Shown here one piece after another: positions 1-5,783 of a stretch of DNA of 21,954 nt. The stretch comes from Gordoniibacillus chartarius (lineage in GTDB: Bacteria; Bacillota; Bacilli; Paenibacillales; NBRC-103111), in contig NZ_JBHLWN010000099.1 in the NCBI RefSeq assembly GCF_042432825.1, positions 1 to 21,954 on the forward strand, written 5' to 3'. Under the pieces are notes generated by a model, which worked only from the letters and a program-made list of their open reading frames with translations, did no database searches and was not told where the DNA came from. How positions within the stretch are numbered: the first letter of the stretch is position 1; every line of letters begins with the position of its first letter. Position numbers and translations under genes: made by a program.

Positions 1-417
1 TAAAATTTTTCAATAATTAAGGTTTCGTCTGTTCTGTGAGGTTTCTTGCAACGCTAGTGCTCGGCAATCCGTTATTTTGCACGATAGCAATGGAATTGAG
101 GAAATTAGACCCTGAAAGTCCGTTATTTATTTAGCGGTTCCGGAAATTCTTCATTGCTCAAAACCCCCACTCCCGACACAAATAAATGTCAATCACATAC
201 ACTCAACCCTGCGTCCAGCCTCCCCTACACGCTGAAAGCCTAAGCCGTTACCGTTGTCCGCCGCCAAAGGGTTCGGTCTGCGGATTAGGACGATTTACAA
301 GACCGGTTGAATGAACGGCTAGGCAGCAAGTCGAGCTCGAGTAGCGCTGGGTGCCGGCGTTTCGCCCATTTCCCGTAAATCCCCCCGTCCGCCGGAACTA
401 TCGCAGCTCCCCGCATA
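1..417. other. Intergenic region, no gene seen
   Basis: I find no convincing gene in this stretch. The left part is AT-rich and the part from about 240 on is GC-rich. Reading frames that enter it from the fabI side lack a plausible start with a ribosome binding site and run antisense to fabI. The ten-base word TCCGTTATTT occurs twice, at 68-77 and 119-128, and may be the remains of a dispersed intergenic repeat. No promoter or terminator is clear except the fabI terminator at its right edge. Confidence 0.5.
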
Positions 418-457
418 ACAAAAAAGGAGCCCGGCACCAGTCACAATGCCAAGCTCC
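418..457 (-). terminator. Intrinsic terminator of fabI
   Basis: Read on the minus strand, an 11-bp stem (arms at 457-447 and 436-426, with two G-U pairs) encloses a 10-nt loop and is followed directly by a run of six T (425-420). It lies 14 nt downstream of the fabI stop codon, so it fits a rho-independent terminator for that gene. Confidence 0.9.
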
Positions 458-470
458 CCACCTGCACCGA

Positions 471-1241
471 TTACACACCTACAATGTTGAACCCGCCGTC
501 CACGTAAATGACTTCGCCGGTAATGCCGCGCGCGAGCGGGCTGAGCAGGAACATCGCCGTATCGCCCACCTCCGCGGTTTCGGTCGTCCGGCGCAGCGGC
601 GCTCTCTCCTCCACTTGACGCAGAATCGAGTTGAAGTCCTTGATCCCCTTCGCCGCCAGCGTGCGGATCGGTCCGGCCGATACGCCGTTCACGCGAATGT
701 TGTACTGGCCGAGGTCCGCCGCCAAGTACCGCACGCTCGCTTCCAGCGCCGCTTTGGCCACGCCCATGACGTTGTAATTTTTCATGGCGCGCTCGGAACC
801 GAGGTACGTCATCGTCATAATGCTGCCGCCTTCCGTCATCAGCGGGTAAATGCGCTTCGTCACCGCAACAAGCGAGTAAGCGCTGATGTCATGCGCCAAA
901 GCAAAGCCGTCCCGCGACGTGTCGACGAACATGCCCTCCAGCTCTTCGCCCTTCGCGAAGGCGATGCTGTGCGCATACCCGTGCAGCACGCCGAAATGCT
1001 CCCGAAGCGAAGCCGCGAGCGTCTCGATCTCCGCATCTACCGTTACATTGCAAGGCAGCACAATCGAACCCGGGATCGCCTCCGCCAGCTTGCGCACCCG
1101 CTCCTCCACCCGTTCGCTCTCATACGTAAACGCGAGCCGCGCACCTTGCGCAGCGCAGGATTGGGCAATCGCCCAGGCGATACTGCGATCGTTGGCGACG
1201 CCCATGATCAAAATATTTTTCCCGGCCAGTAAATTGCTCAT
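471..1241 (-). CDS. fabI: Enoyl-[acyl-carrier-protein] reductase (NADH), FabI
   Basis: FabI performs the last step of each fatty-acid elongation cycle in the cytoplasm, reducing trans-2-enoyl-ACP with NAD(P)H. The 256-residue protein has the short-chain dehydrogenase fold typical of FabI: an N-terminal nucleotide-binding segment (GKNILIMGVANDRSIAW, residues 7-23) and the FabI-type active site with Tyr156, six residues, then Lys163 (Y-N-V-M-G-V-A-K). Tyr146 lies ten residues before Tyr156, as in the family. The C-terminal segment GEVIYVDGGFNIVGV is also typical. I chose the ATG at 1241 because the protein then begins MSNLLAGKNI and a GAAAGGGG stretch lies about 13 nt upstream; an upstream in-frame start at 1271 would add ten unconserved residues. 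The gene stands alone, with its own terminator and a likely promoter upstream. Identification is firm; the start is less so. Confidence 0.96.
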   Translation of the reverse strand: MSNLLAGKNILIMGVANDRSIAWAIAQSCAAQGARLAFTYESERVEERVRKLAEAIPGSIVLPCNVTVDAEIETLAASLREHFGVLHGYAHSIAFAKGEELEGMFVDTSRDGFALAHDISAYSLVAVTKRIYPLMTEGGSIMTMTYLGSERAMKNYNVMGVAKAALEASVRYLAADLGQYNIRVNGVSAGPIRTLAAKGIKDFNSILRQVEERAPLRRTTETAEVGDTAMFLLSPLARGITGEVIYVDGGFNIVGV

Positions 1242-1315
1242 GTTATTATAGAAACCCCTTTCAGCAGCCAAATAGTCGTCAGAAGGGGACGCTTGTCCGT
1301 TCCGCGTCCATACTC

Positions 1316-1344
1316 AAGGTACCTGATTTTTCCGACATTGGCAA
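1316..1344 (-). promoter_or_regulatory. Candidate fabI promoter with a FapR-like core
   Basis: On the minus strand TTGCCA (1344-1339) and TACCTT (1321-1316) are separated by 17 nt. The -35 is good and the -10 weak. The -10 overlaps AGGTACCT, and the plus strand reads GGTACCTGAT at 1318-1327, which resembles the core of FapR operators that control fatty-acid synthesis genes in Bacillus. The FapR link is recalled from the family and only partly matched here. Confidence 0.35.
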
Positions 1345-1372
1345 GGGGATAATCTCGTCGAACCCGCGCGAA

Positions 1373-2377
1373 TCAAAGAGGCTCAAGCTCCACGGAAGCC
1401 TGCGACAGCACCGTCACTCCGGCCGCTCCGCGAAACGCCTCCATTAACCGGAACAACGCATCGTCCTTCATCTTCGCTTCAATCATGACGTCCAGCCGCG
1501 GCGTCGACCCCGCAATCCCCCGCAGGAACGCGAGCAGGGGCTCCGGCTCCACATAATCGGCATGGCTGCGCGGTTCGCTGTCGCTCTTCGGCGAGGAGAC
1601 GTGAATCTTCGGCGGGAGCGGTACGGGAACGCCGGCATCGTCCACCGCGCCCGACACCGTTCCCTTCCACGTCTTCCCGATACGCGGCCACAGCTCGACG
1701 GCACTCTCCCCGCCGTTATTGACTTGGTGATGATGAACGTCAAGCACCATCGGCGCGCCGACCTCCTCGCACACCTCCAGCGTTTCGACCGCGTTGAACG
1801 TTTTGTCGTCATTCTCGAGCGTGATCCGTTCGCGCAGCCTGCCATCCATCTCGGTAAAATGCTTGACGAACCGCGCCCGCGCCTTCGTCTTGTCCCCATA
1901 CGTACCGCCGATATGAATGTTGCACATCGCTTCACGGCCAAGGCCCATCGCCTCCAGCATCCGCACATGCCTTTCCAGGTCGGCATACGAATTCTGCAGC
2001 ACCGCCTTGCGGGGCGTACTCAATACGGTAAAATGATCCGGGTGAAAGCTCAGCCGCATCGCATGCTTCTTGGCGTAGTCGCCCAGCTCCCGGAACTCCG
2101 CCGCCAGCGCCGGGATCGGATCCCAGTCCCCAAGCAGCTCGTGTCCGACAAGCGGGATCAGCTTGGACGAGATGCGGTACAGCTGAATGTCGTGTGCCCG
2201 GTTATGACGGAGCAGCCGCAGCGTGTTATGGATGTTCTCGGCCCCGATGCGCTCCAGCTTGCGGATCGCGGCTTCGCGGTCCCCGAGCTTGCTGAAGTTG
2301 GTGGCGGTCATGGTTTTGGAAGGCGACGCATTCTTGACGTGAACGGACATGGCGACGTAGCCGAGACGAACGATCAT
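1373..2377 (-). CDS. uvsE: UV DNA damage endonuclease UvsE (UVDE)
   Basis: UVDE nicks DNA immediately 5' of UV photoproducts and other lesions, starting an excision repair route separate from UvrABC. The 334-residue protein has the TIM-barrel UVDE domain across most of its length. The start MIVRLGYVAMSVHV is typical of the family. Likely metal ligands are visible: His112 and His115 in FHPDHF, His155 in CNIHIGGTYGDK, Glu188 in ITLENDDK, and Asp213 with His215-217 in LDVHHH. The ATG at 2377 has GGAG eight nt upstream; a start at 2398 would add seven residues ahead of the conserved opening. The gene lies 87 nt downstream of cheY on the same strand, with a stem-loop between them, so it may have its own promoter. 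No clear terminator follows it. Confidence 0.94.
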   Translation of the reverse strand: MIVRLGYVAMSVHVKNASPSKTMTATNFSKLGDREAAIRKLERIGAENIHNTLRLLRHNRAHDIQLYRISSKLIPLVGHELLGDWDPIPALAAEFRELGDYAKKHAMRLSFHPDHFTVLSTPRKAVLQNSYADLERHVRMLEAMGLGREAMCNIHIGGTYGDKTKARARFVKHFTEMDGRLRERITLENDDKTFNAVETLEVCEEVGAPMVLDVHHHQVNNGGESAVELWPRIGKTWKGTVSGAVDDAGVPVPLPPKIHVSSPKSDSEPRSHADYVEPEPLLAFLRGIAGSTPRLDVMIEAKMKDDALFRLMEAFRGAAGVTVLSQASVELEPL

Positions 2378-2390
2378 GAGAGTCACTCCA

Positions 2391-2441
2391 TAAGGCAAAA
2401 TAAGGTTAGGACAGCTTCACGTTTAGACTGTCCTAACCTTA
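2391..2441 (-). terminator. Stem-loop between cheY and uvsE, probable cheY terminator
   Basis: Perfect 14-bp arms (2401-2414 and 2428-2441) enclose a 13-nt loop. Read on the minus strand, the stem is followed by TTTTGCC, which makes a modest T-tract terminator for cheY. The T-tract is short, so read-through into uvsE is possible. Confidence 0.65.
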
Positions 2442-2464
2442 GCTTCGCTACTCCCGTATCGAAC

Positions 2465-2830
2465 TCACGGAGCCGCCAACACTTTATTGATCGCATCCAG
2501 CACCCGGTCGCCCTGGAACGGCTTGACGATAAAATCCTTGGCCCCGGCCTGAATCGCCTGCACGACCATCGCCTGCTGCCCCATCGCCGAGCACATAATG
2601 ACTTTGGCGTTAGGGTGCGCGCTCTTAATATGCTTAACGGCTTCAATCCCTTCCATTTCCGGCATGGTAATGTCCATCGTTACAATGTCGGGCTTCAGCT
2701 CCGCATACTTCTGGATAGCCACCAAGCCGTTCTCCGCTTCGCCGACGACTTGATGCCCCCCCTTCGTGAGAATGTCCTTCAACATCATGCGCATGAAAGC
2801 GGCGTCGTCCACTACCATAATCTTCCCCAT
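2465..2830 (-). CDS. cheY: CheY-type single-domain response regulator
   Basis: A stand-alone receiver domain of 121 residues, the usual CheY length. In Bacillus, phosphorylated CheY binds the flagellar switch and sets the rotation direction. Visible features are the acidic pair Asp8-Asp9, the phospho-acceptor Asp53 in VTMDITMPEM, Ser81 in MCSAMGQQ (the Thr/Ser switch position), and Lys103-Pro104 in FIVKPF. The stretches VDDAAFMRMM and QAGAKDFIVKPFQ are very close to my recollection of B. subtilis CheY. The ATG at 2830 has AAAGGAG ten nt upstream. No flagellar or chemotaxis gene is visible around it, so this is an orphan copy. It may act in chemotaxis or in another phosphorelay that uses a CheY-like protein; the sequence favours true CheY. 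Confidence 0.92.
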   Translation of the reverse strand: MGKIMVVDDAAFMRMMLKDILTKGGHQVVGEAENGLVAIQKYAELKPDIVTMDITMPEMEGIEAVKHIKSAHPNAKVIMCSAMGQQAMVVQAIQAGAKDFIVKPFQGDRVLDAINKVLAAP

Positions 2831-2877
2831 ACATCGGCTGCTCCTTTAGTCAAAGTGAATCCGCTGCGTTGCCAATA

Positions 2878-2981
2878 TCCTATATAAACCCATTGTCCAT
2901 CATCCGGGGCTTCAATACTATCACCGGAAGCTCCTATTCGTATAGGAGCCCGTAGGAAGCGATTCCTATACAACTCCTATA
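2878..2981. repeat. Cluster of TCCTATA/TATAGGA words upstream of cheY
   Basis: The word TCCTATA occurs at 2878-2884, 2964-2970 and 2975-2981, with a one-base variant TCCTATT at 2932-2938 and the inverted form TATAGGA at 2941-2947. The variant and the inverted copy form a hairpin with 8-bp arms (2930-2937 and 2942-2949) around TCGT. The cluster fills the intergenic space upstream of cheY and may be a multi-site operator or a degraded repeat. The function is unknown. Confidence 0.4.
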
Positions 2982-3040
2982 ACCGGCATCTCAGGCCAAA
3001 ATAGCGCCGGCCATGCGATCACGGCCTGAAGCATTTGCAC

Positions 3041-3074
3041 AAAAAAACCGTCCCCGCGTCAAGCGGAAACGGTT
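3041..3074 (-). terminator. Intrinsic terminator of the amidase-ddl-3089 operon
   Basis: On the minus strand a 12-bp stem (two G-U pairs) with a 5-nt loop (TTGAC) is followed by seven T (3047-3041). It lies just past the stop codon of the gene ending at 3089, and would end transcription of that three-gene unit before cheY. Confidence 0.9.
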
Positions 3075-3088
3075 CATCCATCCTGTCC

Positions 3089-3406
3089 TTACTCTTGTCT
3101 GCCGAAAAACATTTCATGCGCCAGCGCCGTCTGCACCCGCGCTTCTTCCTCCGTCAGCCGCCGCACCAGCTCCATCTCGACTTGTGTGACATCTTCGCCT
3201 TGAAAATTGATTTCCGCAATCGAAGCCACGATCTTGACGATGGCGAACGCTTCATTCGCCGGCGAGTAGGCGATGACCAGCTGGCCGGTCGGGTAGACAC
3301 GGAAGCCGGACTTAACCATTTTGCCGCGGCCGTATTCCAGCAGTTCGTACATCTCCTGCTCGCTCTTGAATTTGCATACGGAATTGAATTCAGTCTGGAA
3401 TCCCAT
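3089..3406 (-). CDS. Small conserved-looking protein, possibly DUF2584-like
   Basis: A 105-residue soluble protein with no signal peptide or membrane segment. I do not recognise it with certainty. The opening MGFQTEFNSV, followed about 25 residues later by KSGFRVYPTGQLVIAY, recalls the short DUF2584 proteins of Bacillus, which begin with an EFN motif and contain a G-F/Y-R-x-Y-P motif, but the C-terminal half (a charged helix, LTEEEARVQTALAHEMFFG) is not something I can place. The ATG at 3406 has AAGGAGG eight nt upstream, a strong site. It begins 25 nt after the ddl stop codon and ends at a strong terminator, so it is the last gene of the amidase-ddl unit. A link to cell-wall work is suggested only by this position. 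Confidence 0.75.
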   Translation of the reverse strand: MGFQTEFNSVCKFKSEQEMYELLEYGRGKMVKSGFRVYPTGQLVIAYSPANEAFAIVKIVASIAEINFQGEDVTQVEMELVRRLTEEEARVQTALAHEMFFGRQE

Positions 3407-3431
3407 TCGGGCCGCCTCCTTCTCCTCGTGC

Positions 3432-4583
3432 TTAGTCCAAATCGAACGTATATTTAATCTTCTGCTTATCCGCGTGGCGCTCTATGGCGAGACGGATCAA
3501 GTCATCGAGCAGCTGGCCGTACGGCTTGCCGGTTTCGCGCCACAGCAGCGGATACATGCTGAACGGGGTGAAGCCCGGCATCGTATTGATCTCATTGATC
3601 AGCACCTTGCCGTCCTCTCTCGTCAGGAAGAAATCGACGCGAGACAAACCGCTGCCGTCAACGGCCTCGTAAGCCCGAATCGCCATCTCGCGGATCGCGT
3701 CCGACTGCTCCGGGGAAATTTCGGCCGGGATGACCATAACCGACTTCCCGTCGAGGTACTTCGCCTTATAATCGTAGAATTCGTTCGAGGAGACGATTTC
3801 GCCGACGACGGACGCTTCCGGCTCATCGTTACCGAGCACCGCCACTTCCACCTCGCGCGCATCGACGCCTTCTTCGACGATTACTTTCCGGTCATATTGG
3901 AACGCTTCATCTACGGCGGCCAGCAGCTCGTCGCGGTTGCGCGCCTTGGAGATCCCTACGCTCGAGCCCAGGTTCGCCGGCTTGACAAAGCACGGATAGC
4001 CGACGGATACTTCGATCTCCATCACATGCTCATCGCGATCCTTCGCCCACTGCGTGCGGGTGAAATGACGGAAGACGACTTGCGGCAAGCCCGCCTGCGC
4101 AAATACTTTCTTCATCATTACTTTGTCCATGCCTACGGCCGAGGCGAGAACTCCCGCTCCCACGTACGGCACATTCGCGATTTCCAACAGCCCCTGCACC
4201 GTACCGTCTTCGCCGAACGTACCGTGCAGCAGCGGGAATACGACGTCAAGCGCCGGCTCGGCCGCCGCCCCGGACGTGCTGGATATGACGGCGGTATCCT
4301 CCGCCGGTTGAAGTCCTCCGAACAAAGGCAGCAGGGCGTTCGACGACCCGCTTCGCTGAACCGCTCGGCCCTCGCCTCCGAACGTCAGCTGCTCCTTCGA
4401 CTGGACTGCCGCTTTCAGCGCCGCTCCGGACCGCCACTCGCCCTGCTTCGTTATATAGAAAGGGATGACCTCGTATTTGTTAAAATCGATTTCTTTCGTG
4501 ACGGCCATTGCCGTCGACAACGATACATCGTGCTCGCCGGATTTGCCTCCGTAGATCAGACCGACTTTGATTTTGCGCGTCAT
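3432..4583 (-). CDS. ddl: D-alanine--D-alanine ligase
   Basis: Ddl joins two D-alanines with ATP in the cytoplasm to make the dipeptide end of the peptidoglycan stem. The 383-residue protein has the ATP-grasp fold in order: N-terminal YGGKSGEHDVSL with Glu17, GTFGEDGTVQG (121-131), VGMDKVMMKK, FVKPANLGSSVG (199-210), SRVDFF with Arg315, and INEINTMPGF with Asn333. In the omega-loop (FYDYKAKY, 269-276), Lys275 and Tyr276 match the tyrosine type of D-Ala-D-Ala ligases; D-Ala-D-Lac ligases of the VanA type differ there. It is longer than typical Bacillus Ddl because of a Gly/Ser-rich insertion at about residues 69-108. The ATG at 4583 has GGAGG ten nt upstream; longer in-frame starts run into the amidase gene. 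It follows the amidase gene by 28 nt, so the two are likely co-transcribed. Confidence 0.96.
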   Translation of the reverse strand: MTRKIKVGLIYGGKSGEHDVSLSTAMAVTKEIDFNKYEVIPFYITKQGEWRSGAALKAAVQSKEQLTFGGEGRAVQRSGSSNALLPLFGGLQPAEDTAVISSTSGAAAEPALDVVFPLLHGTFGEDGTVQGLLEIANVPYVGAGVLASAVGMDKVMMKKVFAQAGLPQVVFRHFTRTQWAKDRDEHVMEIEVSVGYPCFVKPANLGSSVGISKARNRDELLAAVDEAFQYDRKVIVEEGVDAREVEVAVLGNDEPEASVVGEIVSSNEFYDYKAKYLDGKSVMVIPAEISPEQSDAIREMAIRAYEAVDGSGLSRVDFFLTREDGKVLINEINTMPGFTPFSMYPLLWRETGKPYGQLLDDLIRLAIERHADKQKIKYTFDLD

Positions 4584-4611
4584 AGCATAAGTACCTCCAA
4601 GTTCCTTCTCA

Positions 4612-5619
4612 TTAGATCCGGTCCGAAATGCGCAGGAACAAATACGCCGTCCGGTCGGAATATGCCGGGGAATCGTGATAAGCCCAGAAACGGCCGCGGG
4701 CATTATACGTATGGGCGTTAACCAGCGGCTGACCGCTGTAATCCATGCCGGTAATGATGGTGTTGTGCTGAAACCTGCCGTCGCCGTCCCAGTCGTAGCA
4801 AATCACATCTCCCGGACGGAGCTCCCGGGCATCTGCAACCTGGACTGCACGGCCGCTGCTCAGCAAGTACGCCGACAATGAATGCGCCACCGCCCAGCTG
4901 AAGCTCCATTGCTCCTGACCGTTGATCCGGCCGCGATACCACCAGCCCGAATCCCTTTTCCCAGTATAGTTCATCGGCAGCCCGCCTGCAAAGAGGCATT
5001 GAGACACAAAGTTCGTGCAGTCAACCTCGAATTCGACATATTGCGGGTTGGCCTTGTTCCAGTAAATTTCGGCGTATTGGACCGCAGCGGCCCGATTGTA
5101 CATTTTGCGTGAAGAGCTTTCGGGCCCTTGGAGTATACTAGTGTTGAGATACGGCAGCGCTGCTTGAACCGGCAGCGATTCCGGCCATCCGGCCGCGTAG
5201 CTGAGCGGCGCAGCCGGCTTCGGCCTGTAGCTGTCCGGAGGCTGCAGCTTCTGAACGGCAACCAGCTCCCAGCGTTCGTCCGCGCTGCGCGGAGCTACGG
5301 TAACCTGCTCCCGTTCGACTCGCTCTTCCGTATATTCGCATCCGTGCCCTTCATAGGTTAACGTCCGGTGCACCTCCAGTTCCGCCGCTGCTTCGTCCGG
5401 CAGTTCGTAGAGCGGCTTCATCCGCAGCCGGGACTTCTGTTCGATCAGACGGAGGCCTCTTGCCGCCGCGCTTTGGCGCGCGGCTTGCAGCACCTTCGCA
5501 TGCTCCTCGAAGCGGCTCGGATCCGCGGTGAGTACGCTTCGAAGCGGCTCTGCGCCGAGCTCCGCTTCCGCACGGTTTTTCGCGTGTACATAATCGTATA
5601 CGGCGGTTTTCCAGGACAT
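4612..5619 (-). CDS. Amidase_6 domain protein (YhbB-like)
   Basis: A 335-residue protein. The N-terminal half (about 1-170) is charged, helical and not recognised. The C-terminal part (about 172-335) matches the putative amidase domain Amidase_6: an NRAAAVQYAEIYWNKANPQY helix, DCTNFVSQCLFAGG with the likely nucleophile Cys201, WSFSWAVAHSL, GDVICYDWDGDGRFQHNTIIT with likely catalytic His285, and NAHTYNARGRFWAY. These papain-like domains are thought to cleave amide bonds, possibly in peptidoglycan. No signal peptide is visible, so it is either cytoplasmic or released by another route. Two ATGs are close together (5625 and 5619). The second has the better spacing to AGGGGAGGG, so I use 5619. It is the first gene of a unit with ddl, which supports a wall-related role. 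Confidence 0.85.
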   Translation of the reverse strand: MSWKTAVYDYVHAKNRAEAELGAEPLRSVLTADPSRFEEHAKVLQAARQSAAARGLRLIEQKSRLRMKPLYELPDEAAAELEVHRTLTYEGHGCEYTEERVEREQVTVAPRSADERWELVAVQKLQPPDSYRPKPAAPLSYAAGWPESLPVQAALPYLNTSILQGPESSSRKMYNRAAAVQYAEIYWNKANPQYVEFEVDCTNFVSQCLFAGGLPMNYTGKRDSGWWYRGRINGQEQWSFSWAVAHSLSAYLLSSGRAVQVADARELRPGDVICYDWDGDGRFQHNTIITGMDYSGQPLVNAHTYNARGRFWAYHDSPAYSDRTAYLFLRISDRI

Positions 5620-5682
5620 GCCCATCCCTCCCCTACTTCTCTTTATATGAGAAAAACGGGTGGATAATGATCTATTTTATTC

Positions 5683-5711
5683 TTTACGCAGATCGGCTTA
5701 ACGGGTATACT
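5683..5711 (+). promoter_or_regulatory. Promoter of acnA
   Basis: TTTACG (5683-5688) and TATACT (5706-5711) are separated by exactly 17 nt, a good sigma-A promoter, 72 nt ahead of the acnA start. Just upstream, ATAA (5664-5667) and TTAT (5677-5680) form a short dyad that recalls CcpC sites at Bacillus citB, but its 9-nt spacing differs from the 7 nt I recall, so CcpC control is only a guess. Confidence 0.65.
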
Positions 5712-5783
5712 TAGGGTATGATCGATTTGTGAAATCGAGTTTCACAGAGCGAAACAAACTGATCGAAAGAGGAGGCAATATTC

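Noticed and set aside
1562..2887. A 441-codon plus-strand frame over uvsE and cheY
   Set aside because: It is antisense to two well-identified genes and crosses the cheY-uvsE stem-loop; no domain is recognisable.
3321..4721. A 466-codon plus-strand frame antisense to ddl
   Set aside because: It is a shadow of ddl on the other strand with no family resemblance.
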